A DNA stretch of 64,000 bases. Origin: Trichomonas vaginalis G3 (Eukaryota > Parabasalia > Trichomonadida > Trichomonadidae). Position numbers and translations under genes: made by a program. Of this stretch, positions 17,537 through 30,460 are shown one piece after another. The DNA lies in contig NC_067204.1 in assembly GCF_026262505.1 (NCBI RefSeq), forward strand, positions 18,516,165 through 18,580,164, given 5' to 3'. Position 1 is the stretch's first letter, and each line of letters starts with the position of its first letter. The notes beneath the pieces are model-generated. The model searched no databases. It was not told the origin of the DNA and worked only from the letters and a program-made list of their open reading frames with translations.

Positions 17537-17542
17537 TTTTTA
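17537..17542 (+). promoter_or_regulatory. Element start motif TTTTTA before the 17,553 gene
   Basis: TTTTTTACTGAGATGAAATG; motif 11 nt before the start at 17,553. The same 20 bases precede the next gene at 17,725. Confidence 0.55.
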
Positions 17543-17552
17543 CTGAGATGAA

Positions 17553-17705
17553 ATGAACAATACAGCATTGAGACAAATGGGTTCAAGATGGATTTGTCGG
17601 CTTCCAGCAGTTACACAACGTGTTTGTCAAGTTCTTCCTATACCTCAGGAAGTTTTAGACCGACTTAAAAAACCTCAACAACCAGTTGAAAACAAACCAA
17701 ACTAA
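17553..17705 (+). CDS. Unrecognised 50-residue element protein
   Basis: Short open frame starting MNNTALRQMGSRWICRLP and ending QQPVENKPN. It has two Cys residues and Pro-rich phrases (LPIPQEVLDRLKKPQQP), and no membrane segment. The case for a real gene is its start context, identical over 20 bases to that of the next gene, and the tight head-to-tail packing (19 bp to the following start). Function unknown. Confidence 0.45.
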   Translation: MNNTALRQMGSRWICRLPAVTQRVCQVLPIPQEVLDRLKKPQQPVENKPN

Positions 17706-17708
17706 AAT

Positions 17709-17714
17709 TTTTTA
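17709..17714 (+). promoter_or_regulatory. Element start motif TTTTTA before the 17,725 gene
   Basis: TTTTTTACTGAGATGAAATG; motif 11 nt before the start, identical to the context at 17,537. Confidence 0.55.
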
Positions 17715-17724
17715 CTGAGATGAA

Positions 17725-18309
17725 ATGACCGAAGAAGTTGAAACGGTAGATTTGACACCACAAACAAAAAGTTCAGAACCATTGTCAAAACCTGTCAAAG
17801 AACTTACAGATGAAGAGAAAAATTCAATAATAGAAAGTGCCAGGTCTGGAAATACAAACCCTAACTACAAAGTCACTTTTCATAAAAATGGAACGGCAAG
17901 TATCTCAAAAAAGAAACAGACTCTCACAAATAAAATATTGAAGTCTGAAGGAGCTTTCGAGACAACAGATGGAAAAGTTTACTTCACTGACCAACAGTTC
18001 ATTATAGAACATCTCATTGACTTAGAGTCGAAATATTCTAAACTTTACAACAAACACAAAAAGTTGAAAGGAAAACAAAAACAAATGGCATATGATATTT
18101 ATGAAGATGTTGACGACACAACTGTTCCTGCAAGTGAAGTAAAGTCAGAGGAACCGAAAAGTGACGAAAAACCGATAGAAGAAGAAAAACCAAAAACTGA
18201 AGATAAACCAAAACCAAAGTTTAGTTTCCAAACTAAACCAAGTCAACCTTCATTAGCTGGTATGGGTTGGCGTCAAAGACTTATGGCAGCAGGCGGTTAT
18301 GTAAAGTAA
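17725..18309 (+). CDS. Unrecognised 194-residue charged element protein
   Basis: Starts MTEEVETVDLTPQTKSSE. Acidic disordered N-terminus, a compact middle (NYKVTFHKNGTASISKKK; AFETTDGKVYFTDQQFIIEH), a Lys-rich helical segment (SKYSKLYNKHKKLKGKQKQ), a Glu/Lys/Pro low-complexity stretch and a short basic end (WRQRLMAAGGYVK). No recognisable enzyme motif. It lies between the 50-residue gene and the polymerase gene on the same strand, so it may be replication-linked (terminal-protein-like or single-strand-binding) or a virion part; the sequence does not decide. Looks whole. Confidence 0.5.
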   Translation: MTEEVETVDLTPQTKSSEPLSKPVKELTDEEKNSIIESARSGNTNPNYKVTFHKNGTASISKKKQTLTNKILKSEGAFETTDGKVYFTDQQFIIEHLIDLESKYSKLYNKHKKLKGKQKQMAYDIYEDVDDTTVPASEVKSEEPKSDEKPIEEEKPKTEDKPKPKFSFQTKPSQPSLAGMGWRQRLMAAGGYVK

Positions 18310-18328
18310 AGAAAAAAATATTTTTTTA

Positions 18329-18334
18329 TTTTTA
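18329..18334 (+). promoter_or_regulatory. Element start motif TTTTTA before the polymerase gene
   Basis: TTTTTATAAAAATG; motif 6 nt before the start, closer than usual. The helicase gene starts at 310 and 36,383 have exactly the same arrangement, so the two replication genes share a variant form of the motif. Confidence 0.5.
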
Positions 18335-18339
18335 TAAAA

Positions 18340-19341
18340 ATGCCCCCATATAGAATGGACAGAAAGTCTGCTAGAATAAAAGCAGAGTTACAAAGATATG
18401 GTTGGAGAGTTTCGAAGAATTTTAAATATAGGAAGGGAAGACCCATAAAAGTCTATGACAAATTGTCTGGTCTTCGCTACGAAATGGATTTGGAAACAGC
18501 ACGTGCCAATTATCCAAACAGACTAGAGAGGTTAGAAGAAGAACGTCTTATGGACATGCCTTTCGATGTTAGTGAACCTCAAGTTGAAGGACACGACGGC
18601 TTTGCCAGATTCTACTGGAAACATGACGAACAATTGCATCCTTTGAGAAGGAAAAAAGGAAAAGGTGAAGACGCACATGCTCCCATGGAAAGAACAAGAT
18701 ATGAATATGAAAAGTATCGTGAAGTTAGAAGTCAAATTACATCTGGTCGAACCTTTACAGTAAACTTTGACGAAGGAAAGAACAAAGAAGGCTTCATGGG
18801 TGTACTTGCTGCAATTCAAGACGGAAATAAGAAAGGACACAATCTCAGATTGACCATAACAGATTTGGATGGTCACATTTACTATGCACATGGCAATGTC
18901 ACAACAGCCGCACAACTTCTTGACGCTTTCAAGACTACAAAGAGAGAACAAATGGTTGACTCCGACTCAGACATTTTGAATGCAATTGAAGGAATTGCAA
19001 GTGTCAAGTTCGAATGGTACCAACCTAACCCTCAAGCAGTCAGACAACATGCTGGATACTTCCCGTTCATAAATAAGTCTGACATTGACTTGACAAGGTA
19101 TGGAATTTACAATTCAATTGAAACAATTGTCAATGAACCTTGTATTCTTACATGTCTCAGGAACTCTGGTCTTGTTACAGATGAGAAAATGAAGTATCTT
19201 GAGTCATGTGTGAAGACAAGGTACATTCTCAGAGGTCAATTGGCAAAAATTGCACCGTTGGCAAATGTCAATATCCGAGTCAACATACCTACAGCTAAAG
19301 GTTCTTCACATGACGACTATGTTGTTGACAAAGACTTATGA
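18340..19341 (+). pseudogene. Protein-primed DNA polymerase B, N-terminal part (cut at an assembly junction)
   Basis: 333 residues starting MPPYRMDRKSARIKAE. The distal third reads GYFPFINKSDIDLTRYGIY, NEPCILTCLRNSGL and LAKIAPLANVNIRVNIP, the pattern found ahead of the exonuclease domain in protein-primed family B polymerases of Mavericks and related viruses. The N-terminal 100 residues are basic with an R/K-rich start. The polymerase and exonuclease motifs themselves are not in the window, because sequence changes abruptly near 19,341 to a copy of another region. The family assignment is therefore by this N-terminal pattern and by context next to the integrase. Confidence 0.6.
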
Positions 19342-19365
19342 AACACCACAGCAACTAATGTCGGT

Positions 19366-19440
19366 TGTTTCTGATGTTCTATTCGGTATGCTCTTTAAGT
19401 AGTCAAGTGGGCGATAGATGCTGATTTGCTTGCCTACACC
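19366..19440. other. Unmatched sequence at the left edge of the noisy segment
   Basis: After about 30 bp of match to 1,264 onward, roughly 70 bases containing GTAGTCAAGTGGGCGATAGA have no counterpart in the other copies, before similarity resumes at GTTTCAAATAGTTC. It is not coding in any convincing way. It may be a read artefact, a fragment of the missing centre of E1, or sequence from another element. Confidence 0.5.
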
Positions 19441-20169
19441 AAGATAACAGTTTCAAATAGTTCTTTCAAAACTTCATGAGGTGCAATGACATATGAGTTC
19501 ACTTTTACAGGGTTTGTGTTCGACCAGTTTAACAATTATTACCTAAAGCTTGACAAATCTTCTCCTGAGTTTTAAAGTTTGTCTTCAGTTGTTGGTAGTC
19601 CTTTCGAATATCTGCAACAGAACTTAAGTCTCTGCTAACTTCAGGATATGTTGGGTTGTCTTTTACAGGAACTATTGTTATACATCTCGTCTTCGTATGG
19701 TTCCCCACTTCAAACATCTCTGTTTTGACATTGACAACAACACATTTGACGTTTTTTTTTGAGTTGGTGAAATTTAACTTCACATCTGCCACCGCCATAA
19801 AACCTTTTGAAACACTTACGCTTCTATTTTTTCGGAAATGACATTTTACTTAGAATAAAAAGATGGACGTATTGAGTATCTCTTCGAATTGAAGCAAAAC
19901 AAAGTTTACACACACAACAATACAAATACATTGACAGAATAGTTCTTTATACACAAACAATGGAAAATGTTATAGAATAGCAGTCTTTGCTGAACCAAAA
20001 TATTTTCATAAAGCAAAGAAAGTTGGTATAACTGAAATGGTGAAAAGTTCTTGAAGCCAGACAAAAATATAACTTCAAAACTGACCGATATTTCTAAGGT
20101 AGTTTATAATACAATATTATGTCAAAACTGGCGTACTGTCAATATTTGACGGAGAGAAGTCAGTTCAAG

Positions 20170-21767
20170 AACAACTTACTGCCCTGCTGCCAAAATCTGC
20201 TCGATGGAAGCTGTCGTTATAGGCCAATTGAGGAGCCCCAGCAGGTTTCATCGAACGAATCTTCAAAAGAGCATCTTCCGTGAAAAGTGCTATTGTGTTT
20301 GTAAACTTCTTTGCTTTCAATTCATCTGGACCGTCTCTTGTCACCAGTATATTGTAATTTGAACTGTACCAACGTTGAAATACCACCCATAAGTCTTCTG
20401 AGTCAGCAATGGAATGCCAAGCCAAAAGTTTGAACGGTCTCTATTTGTATATTGAGTTTTTTGACCTCCTGAATGAGTCCATACTTTCACATATGGCATA
20501 AGAACTTTGCATTTCAGGGTTAAATGGTTGTTGTGAAGTTGTTTTGTTAAAGTTCATAGCATCTAATGTCAAGTTGTATGACCTCATATCTTCAACTGTA
20601 GAATATTCTTCTCTTGGATAATATTTGCCATCTATGTTTATGATATTTAATACCGGGGTTGTAGAACAAGAATAGTCATTTATAGTTCGTCTGAACAGTA
20701 CAAACATAGTATCTGCATGTTTCATTGCAGTTGTTTAAGGCAATATCTGTTCTTGCCCTGGGTCAGCACTTTGGTTTCCAACTTCACCTGCAAAGTCTTT
20801 GACAGATATTTGGTGTATAGGGAACATAAGTGGAACTGCAATATATTTGGCAGCTAAAGCATTTGAAATATCTGGGTCAACATATAGACTGCAAGTCTGC
20901 TTTCTATTCTTTGCATTCATAATTTTTCGCATGTGAACTTAACTGGGTCCCCAATACTCCAGCACGCATTGAAATAATAGTTTACTTCATGTGTTGAAGT
21001 TTGAGAAACCAAAGTCTAAGTCAACTTTGTTTTGAAAATGCACAGAATTTCCGACCAGTTCGCTCAGTATAGTGAATGGGTCTTGTGTTGGTGCAATGAC
21101 TAAGTTATTTTTGCTTGGAGTAAGTTCGATAGAAATTTTCCTGCCCAGTTTGGCAAGTATCTTAAAAACCTGAAGATGAGGAAAGATGACAAAGGAACTC
21201 TAAGTTTCAGTTTTACTTTGTAGTGGCTGCAGTTATTTGCCAGAAAGGTTAACATAAACTCCTGGAACGTTAGGGTCAAGTCTTCTTATTTTCTCAATAG
21301 TTGCATACTGGTCTGTTTGTTCTCTAGCTTGTGGTTGTACTGAGTTCTCAAAGCGAACCATTCATAGTTTGCCCATGTTACTGTTTGAACTAAGTCAGAG
21401 TTAGAATATATTTATATCCCATGAAAACTTCTGGAGCATATTGGTATCCGACATAGAAAATTCCATTGCAACCTTTCTTGTCAGACCAACTTGCAGAAGG
21501 TTTTATTTCAAATGTCTTGTTCCACGTATAAGAATGAGTTGTCAATAGAAATAATATGAAACCTGTCGCAAGCAATATCTACTGTTGTTTGAAGAACCTT
21601 CTCCAAACTCACCTACATTTCCATAAGAAACAGCAGTTGTATATTCGTAAGTTCCAGGAACTATTTCTGACCTTCTAATGGCATTGTCGCATTCGTTATC
21701 CCATTCGAAACATTTCCGTTCATGGCATCCAAAACTGTTGGCGTTATATTCTGAGCGGCGTACATTT
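20170..21767 (-). pseudogene. MCP-like region in the noisy segment
   Basis: Corresponds to 2,055-3,664 and 38,133-39,734. Heavily broken on paper by many small indels; most are probably sequencing errors. No independent information about the protein beyond confirming gene order. Confidence 0.7.
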
Positions 21768-21834
21768 CATATGGGTAAAAATATAGAATAGTTGGATTTA
21801 TGTGTCATAAATAGAACCCACTCCGACCAAGCTT

Positions 21835-24800
21835 TACTTCTTTCCTGACTGAGTTTTTAACTCTTCTTTTTCCTTCATTGCCACTACTTTCACTAGATGA
21901 AGTTATTCTTCACTACTTTCACTTTTGTTCTACCTCTTTCTCTTGCTTCTTTGGTGTTCGCTTTTGGGTAACTTGCCCTCTGCTTCAAGTTGTTGCATCT
22001 TTGCCTCATGTTCACCTAGTATGTTGAAATTTCCCATGTCCTTTTTGCCTTTGGCTCTGGTCGCCCATCTCAGGTAACCTATATCCTAGAAAGATTTGTC
22101 ATAGTTTGTATTTGAGTCTTCGCTGTATTGTTTGCATGACCTCTTTCCTGAGTTTCCGGTTCAAGCTCTTCAAAAAGCTTGTCCATATGGAATATGCTCG
22201 TTTCCCAAATATATGTTTTGTAGCCATTCTGGTTTTCTTTCCATGTTACCAATAATATCTTTTTGTGAATGGGAAAGCTTTACCCAATTTTCAGTCTTGC
22301 GTCTTTATTTCTGTAGTTGGTTTTTATTTTGTCAAGGAACATGTTTTTCAATACTAACATTTCATTTGGTACTGTCCATTTGAGTTTTCTTAAATATTCA
22401 TCCCTTCTCGGTTATTGTCTGCAAAGTAAGTTTTTATGACATTTTGAAACTTTCGTTTGCAAGGTCATGTACAATAGGTTCTCTTCTTTCTCCTCCCTAC
22501 CTTTCTTTCTAAATCTTCACCAAATATACCATCTCTATGGTTCTGTGTAGTTCTTTGAGATAAATGTTCTAGAACGTCAGGTGTTATATTCATCAGCCAT
22601 GTTCATTTCATACTGGTCCAAATATCTGCATCTTTCATGATCTTTCAATGGCATTAAAGCCGCGCTGAAAATACCAGCTATATCTGGTTCACCATTGACA
22701 CTTCCATTGCGTCTACAACTTCTTGGAATTGTGGTTGTAAGTTTTAGAACCACCTATCGGATTAGCTTTATGACCCCATCTCATTGTAGTTCCATGTCTG
22801 CAGAAACAAAAGTAGGTTTGTTTCCATATTGGTTAGGTTCTGAATGAACTTTAAACAATGTTTTCATTTTATATGTTTGTTGAAATTTAACCTTTTATTT
22901 TCACCGAGTCGCGCAAAGATTGAACGTTAAATGTCGTAAGTAAAAAGGATTGTTGTATTTCTTACATTTTCTTTCAGTCTTCCATTCTATGCTGATATTT
23001 TCATCTGTGTTGGAGTCTTTTGTATGTCGGCAAACTTTTTCGATATTCTTCTACTTATGTCAGCCGAATTTTTTTTAGACTCTTGGAAAATTCCATATTT
23101 CCCATACTCTTGTTGAGGGTCAAGATTTTTCGGCTGTTCCAAATCTTCATCTAGTTCTGTGAAGTTAGTTTCCAAAGGAGGACTGTGTCGTTTCCTTCAG
23201 GCTCTCTAGCTGTTGTTGCTGAACTATTTCTTCCATGTCTGGTTGTATCTGACTTCTTCCTGTGGAGTTCTTGTACTCATCTGCTGGCATTTCATATATT
23301 CCGAGACCGTTTTTAACAAGTTCCCTATTAGTCATTCGCTCATAACCTTTCTTCTTTCGTTCCGTCTCTATTTTTTACGCGTTTCCATGAAGATATAGTT
23401 TGAATTATCATTTATCTCTGACACCAAATATCTCGGAGTAAATTCATCCATGTCATTTGGATGATATGCTATTAAATCATAATCCCTTAGCGAGCTTGTA
23501 TTTTTCACGGTTTGAAATTATATCCCATTTGGTGCTGAACCATAAAGCTAAATAGGTTCGGGTCAGTAATTTCCTTCCTTGAACTTTCTCAATAGCTTCT
23601 TTATATCTGTCACTAAAGTCAAGAGTATCTGGGTAACATAATTTTCCTTAAGCATTTTTAAGAATTCTTGGTTTCCTTGTTCTCATACTTCTTTTTATGT
23701 CCTTGCTCTGTTTTGTGTGTTGTTGTTGTGCAGGGTTTTGAACTGTTGGTTGCTGTGCTGGTTGTGGAGTGTGTGTCTGGTTGTTGGTTTGTTTGTGCGA
23801 TTTTGAACTGTTTGGTTGTTGTGTGGTTGTTGTTGGTTGTTGTGTTGGATTTTGAACTGTTGGTTGTTGTGTTGGTTTTGGTGCATGCCTGTGTCTGTGT
23901 CCATGTGACGATGTAATGTTTTAGGTAGTCCTGGTGCAGGTGCTTCCTTGGAGGGTTTGGTGGTATATTAAGTTCCACTAGCTAGTTATAGAAGTTCCAC
24001 CACTGGCACATATGTTCCATCTGCAGCATATGTCTCACCTGACTTTTCGTTTTTAAGAAAGCATTTACTAGGTCTGTTTTGGTCTGTTGTAACTCTTTTT
24101 CTTGACTTTCCACAACAGTTGCTCTAAAGGCGTCATAGGCCTTTGAACGCCTGTCTCGTTGCTGCATCTGTTATTTTCGTCATATTTTGTGCTACTTCTC
24201 TTAACTCTTTGTCGAAAACCTTCAGACTTCAGTTTCTTTCCAGATGAGAAGTCGTTCACCTAGTTTCACCTTACTAATGAAGAGCTTCGAAGGCGTTTCT
24301 AAAGTCAGCATTCTTAAAGCTTCATTTGAACTGTCTCATCCGCTTGTATTTTTGTCCTTATTGACCTATAATTGGGCTGCTTTAGGTTGGCTTGGGCATC
24401 TAACCAGTCATTGTTAGCTTTATATATTCTGCGCTTTTTCATTGCCTTTGCATGGCTGCGTCGTTATTTTACTTTCTTGTGCTAAGTTTTCATACTGTAC
24501 GGTTTGGTTTTGCAACTGTAAAGTTTTTCTGCCTTTACATTTGCTTCAACTTCTTTTTTATACTCATCGCTATCCATATATGTTTCAGGGCTTTTTGTTT
24601 TTATTCTTCATCTTCCAGTACTTTAATTGAGTAGTATGGTTTCCAAATTTAAAACATCTTGTTCCTTTTTGCTACTTCTGCTGCTTTTCTGACACTTTTC
24701 GCATATTCCTCTGTACTTAGTTCTTTCAGTTGTTCTTCTTTCTTCTTTTCTCTACGTTTAACTCATTGAGTTTCTTTGTGTGTCTGTCATATTCTAGTTT

Positions 24801-25140
24801 CTTTTCGTTTTCACTTATTTGTTTCTGTTGTCTAGTTTGACTTTTTGACATCTGTTATTTGATTTTTGAGTGAACTCAAATTCATTTGACTTTGAAGGGT
24901 TATAGCTGTTCCGTCTGCAGCTCCACTAGCCTGCCATTTTCGCTAAAAGTGCCGCTCTTAAACCTCCACTCTGTGCACCAATAACTCGGTTTAAAAGATA
25001 GGGTTGCTTGACATTTGTTGCAACATAGTGGGGTCATTCAGCATTTGTTGTTGCACTGTTGTTGTGGTGTCAGTTTTACTATTGGATGTTTCAATGCTCT
25101 CTTCCTCTACGTATATTCTTACGTAGCTTACGTGGCATTT
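21835..25140 (-). pseudogene. Large coiled-coil protein region in the noisy segment
   Basis: Corresponds to 3,697-7,076 and 39,766-43,174, including the Gln/Pro repeat. Many small breaks throughout. Beyond it, 25,140-25,475 repeats the inverted methyltransferase fragment and the approach to the E0-type terminal repeat, so this part follows the E0 layout. Confidence 0.7.
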
Positions 25141-25590
25141 TAAGTGAAGTTAAAAAGCGGTTTTATTGACAGTGTTTTATGACACTTTCTCCGGTTTATG
25201 ACCTCTCTATATTCTATCTGTGTCATATCTAAACTCATAGTCATGTATGTCCTGCTAACCATCTCAATAACGTTTCCAACCCTTTTATCGGATGTAAAGT
25301 AAAAGCATGGATGGTTATTGTATAACGTCTAAAGTTTCTAAAGAGTCTCTCAAAGATACTTCTTGGAACGCCCGTAACTGTTTTCCTGTAGCGACGATAG
25401 ACCCTTCACTTTGTCCCGGACAAAGTTATAAACTATTTGATGCTCTACAAAAAAAGTCAACAGCGCGACTCTCAAAATTTTTTAGGGCTAGAGGGCGCAA
25501 CGCGCCTGGACCCCATACCAAAAAAACTTCATTTATCTAACATCTTCAGGGCTAGAGGCACGAATGCTGGAGCCCCCTACCTTTTTTTTT

Positions 25591-28500
25591 TTTTAAAATT
25601 TTCCAAATTTTACCGAATTAGATTTACACTTTTTGACTTTTTGGGGGTGTCAGGGAACGAAGCGACCCAAAACATATCGGAAAAGTTAATTCTCAGTAAT
25701 GATTATTTTTCCATTTAAACGACCCGCATTTGAATCAAAAATAATCGTATGGCTGTAGAATTTTTAATTTTGGCAATACTCCAATATTTAGCTAAAAGTG
25801 ACAGGGAAAAAACGTTTAGTATTAAAAAATGACCGATGAGAGCTTCGTTCGAAATATAGAGGAACTGAGAATGCGCAACATTCTCAGGGATATTGATGCT
25901 ATTTCCGTTCCCTCTGTATGGAAAATTGAGGTTTTTCAAAGGGAGTAAAAATAATACAAATTTAACTATTTACTTCAAAATAACAAAAGTATTTGACAGC
26001 TTAAAATTAGTTACTTTAGCAAGCCCTATCCAATACCCTTTTACGATTATTGCTACTTTTCGAAATAAAATAAAATTTATTATCAAAACTTTTTTTCTTA
26101 GTAAAAATAAACGAACATTTTTACTTATGACTTTTGATGGAAATATGCAAATTTAAAATAATAATAAAGAAAGCCGCGAGCGAAGCGATCGGCTTAGTTC
26201 GAAGATTTTGATTCAAATCTTTGCTTAATATTCCTTAAATTCTTTTATGAACTCGCAACGTTCCATAAAAAATTTTAAATTCTAAACTGTCGAATTACGA
26301 TCGGTAATACACCCTTCATGGTGTGTCACTTTTTACGGCTGTCATTTAGCTAAAATTACCCTACTCTTAATTTTGGAATTCAATTTAAAATTATTCTTCT
26401 CTTCGATCAATGATAAATCTAGAAAATATTTTCAGAAAACTTTCTGAATTCTTCTCCGTTGAAAAGTTTCACGTTAATTTATGTATTCATATTTCCTAAA
26501 CTATCATATATTTATTTTCAACAAGAATTAATATATATTGCAACTCAAATTAATTTTTTTAAAAGATTTTTGACGTTATGTATTTTAAAAGAATTCTCAG
26601 AAACATTTATATAAATGATTTTATTTTTGAAGTTTTTGAAGTAAATTACTCGAATGATTCAAATTGGGTATGAAGAATCAGTATTTAGGTTAAGGATCTC
26701 GTATGGAGAAAAATCTTCTCCAACTCTAAACTTCAGTTTGGAGCACTTTACAAATTGTAAACTTCAAATGGCAAATATATATATAAATATCAGTCATGTT
26801 CCTAATTTAACAAGCTTGTGCTCAAACTTGATATGTAGGAAGTATTAGCATTTAATTTAAGAATTGGCAAATTATATCAAGGAATATTTTTGTAATTTCA
26901 TGAATAATATAAATGAAAGTAATCAACATAGAAATGCGAAAGCAAACTCCCTTAGGCTAAACTGATTTTATTGGGAAATCAATGAAAAATATTTTAGATT
27001 TAATTTTATCGATGATCTAAGAGAGATCATTAATAGATTAGATGAAAACTATAGTAGTTTTATTTCGTATTATCAAATAAAGATTATTTTAAATTGAATA
27101 TGCATAAAAATCTGTGATATGATATTTGTGGTAGTGACTAATATCTATAGTTGAAATTATAATATAAACTCGCCATAAATGCGATTAGCATTCAAGAAAT
27201 TTAATTTTAAAACCGTCTATATTCTATTTGCCTGATCTTAATTATAACGGTGGACTGCATTATTAGGTTTGCTTAAGACAAAGTATTTTAATAACTTGTT
27301 TTAAGATATGAGAAACAGACACAACTAATTAAAACATTTTCTGTCAGGTGATACAATAATCAATTGATATATTATGCTTTTAGTTATAGAAGAAAAATGC
27401 TTTTACAAAAAATATAAATATAAAGATCAATGAGTTAAACATATACACCAGAACCAGAATCTTCTTTCATATCAGAAGAAGATCTATCATTTGATGGTTC
27501 TTACAGAAAATGAAATAGACAATAAGTCAAATAAATAACAATGCCAAGAGAACGGCAAATACAATTCCTACAATTTGGCCGCCAGATAATCCTCCCTTAG
27601 AAGGAGATGATGTTGGATTTGGTTGTTCTCCTGAAACATATTTTGTCTTCTCAAGTTTAATCTCTTTAGAGAAGACATTTGAAGGTGGTTTGTTCATCGG
27701 ATTGAGCAGTTCTGATCCGAAGCTTAGCTTCTTCTGAATCTCTAATTTCATCGATTTTAGGAGCTGGTATGGTAAGTTGATATGTTTTGCCATCATCAGC
27801 TAGGAGCTTCTTAGAAGATGTACTCGAACCGCTAGAAATTTCTTTAACATTCTTTTCAGGAAGTGGAATATAACTTTGATCTTCATAGAATTTATATTCG
27901 AATTTTCCTGTCCTTTCCTCAAAATGCTTGAATTGAATAATAACAATGATTGGCTCTTCTGCTTTATATGCTTCTTTAACTTCAGAATTATCTGGTGATT
28001 CTGTTATGTATGGCGACTGTTTAACATCAATCTTTAATGCTTTTTCTGCTTTTTGTCCAGCAGGATCTTTAATAGATAATTTGACTGTGATTTGTTGGTT
28101 TATTAGGGATTTCGGATGGAGCTTTGATTGTAAATTGATAAATCCATCATCATTCTTAGTTAACAAAGCAGGTTTTGGTGTTTGAGAGTTAATTTGATAC
28201 ATCGGAGAAGCCTTTGAGGCATATCTTTCTACTCATCAGCTTTAATGAAAGATTGATTATAATGTTCAGCTGAATATTAAACATTTTTTATCAGAATTCA
28301 TATCTTTAAAATCTGAAATGGTTGGAGGGGCACAAATTATAATATTATCAATTTTTTTTTTCAGAAACAATTGAATGATCAAAATTAAAGCAACAAATAT
28401 CGGATCATAGTTGGAAGCTTTGATTGTATCGGAATTTGCATTGAATATTTATTTTCAGTAAATTGAACATGTAATTGTATCCAGAAACAGAATCTGGTTT

Positions 28501-30460
28501 GGAAGTCTGCCTAGCAGCAAGAATCGAATATCCTTGATTTGAACTTGGAAAATCGATTGTGATTGCAAGACAATTGTACAGAAATTTTATAATAAACTTT
28601 TCCAGGAGTTTGAATTAAATTAATAGTTGGATTGTCATGTTTGCCAAATATGATTTTAATGAATTCCTCAGATCTTAAATCTGTGGTCACTTGATCTACT
28701 GTTTGAGTAGTTGCTATGACGACATGTAAATGTCTTGTAGCGCCACTTACACCACTAACATCTACTGTGATGTATCCTTCCTTGCGTGTAATTTGGTCTT
28801 CTGTGAATTTCTTAATTTTCATTATTACCATCAATATCTTGATCTCCAAGAGCAGCTTGGTCATTATCGGTGAAATGTAGTATACTTTTTTGATGGCTGC
28901 TGCAGATCCTGTTTCTATCTTGAGCTTGTAACTGCCTGCCTCTCGATTCTGCTTGCTTGACCTTCTCGGTATTGACAATTGAAGCACCGCTGATTTTTGG
29001 ATAAATTTTGATTTCCTTTTTGAATTCCTCAGATCTTAAATCTGTGGTCACTTGATCTACTGTTTGAGTAGTTGCTATGACGACATGTAAATGTCTTGTA
29101 GCGCCACTTACACCACTAACTCTACTGGATGTATCCTTCCTTGCGTGTAATTTGGTCTTCTGTGAATTTCTTAATTTTATCATTATTACCATCATATCTT
29201 GATCTCCAAGAGCAGCTTGGTCATTATCGGTGAAAATGTAGTATACTTTTTTGATGGCTGCTGCAGATCCTGTTTCTATCTTGAGCTTGTAACTGCCTGC
29301 CTCCTCGATTCTGCTTGCTTGACCTTCATCGGTATTGACAATTGAAGCACCGCTGATTTTTGGATAAATTTTGATTTCCTTTTTGAATTCCTAGATCTTA
29401 AATCTGTGGTCACTTGATCTACTGTTTGAGTAGTTGCTATGACACATGTAAATGTCTTGTAGCGCCACTTACACCACTAACATCTACTGTGATGTATCCT
29501 TCCTGCGTGTAATTTGGTCTTCTGTGAATTTCTTAATTTTATCATTATTACCAACATATCTTGATCTCCAAGAAGCAGCTTGGTCATTATCGGTGAAAAT
29601 GTAGTATACTTTTTTGATGGCTGCTGCAGATCCTGTTTCTATCTTGAGCTTGTAACTGCTGCCTCTCTCGATTCCTGCTTGCTTGACCTTCATCGGTATT
29701 GACAATTGAAGCACACGCGCTGATTTTTTGGATAAATTTTGATTTCCTTTTTGAATCCTCAAGTCTTAAATCTGTGGTCACTTGATCTACTGTTTGAGTA
29801 GTTGCTATGACGACATGTAAATGTCTTGTAGCGCACACTACCACACTAACATCTACTGTGATGTATCCTCCTTGCGTGTATTTGGTCTTCTGTGAATTTC
29901 TTAATTTTATCATTATTACCATCAATATCTTGATCTCCAAGAGCAGCTTGGTCATTATCGGTGAATGTAGTATACTTTTTGATGCTGCTGCAGATCCTGT
30001 TTCTATCTTGGCTTGTAACTGCCTGCCTCCTCGATTCTGCTTGCTTGACCTTCATCGGTATTGACAATTGAAGCACCGCTGATTTTTGGATAATTTTTGA
30101 TTTCCTTTTTGAATTCCTCAGATCTTAAATCTGTGGTCACTTGATCTACTGTTTGAGTAGTTGCTATGACGACATGTAATGTCTTGTAGCGCCACTTACA
30201 CCACTAACATCTACTGTGATGTATCCTTCCTTGCGTGTAATTTGGTCTTCTGTGAATTTCTTAATTTTATCATTATTACCATCAATATCTTGATCTCCAA
30301 GAGCAGCTTGGTCATTATCGGTGAAAATGTAGTATACTTTTTTGATGGCTGCTGACAGATCTGTTTCTATCTTGAGCTTGTAACTGCCTGCCTCCTCGAT
30401 TCTGCTTGCTTGACCTTCATCGGTATTGACAATTGAAGCAACGCTGATTTTTTGGATAAA
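25591..30460 (-). pseudogene. Noisy copy of host spacer and G2 3' part
   Basis: Matches 7,534-12,449 including the 607-bp insertion (about 25,760-26,360), the C-terminal region of the surface protein (stop region near 27,435) and five 366-bp repeats, the same number as in 10,635-12,449. The identical repeat number and identical junction with the element terminus indicate the same locus sequenced twice rather than a separate gene. Confidence 0.75.
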
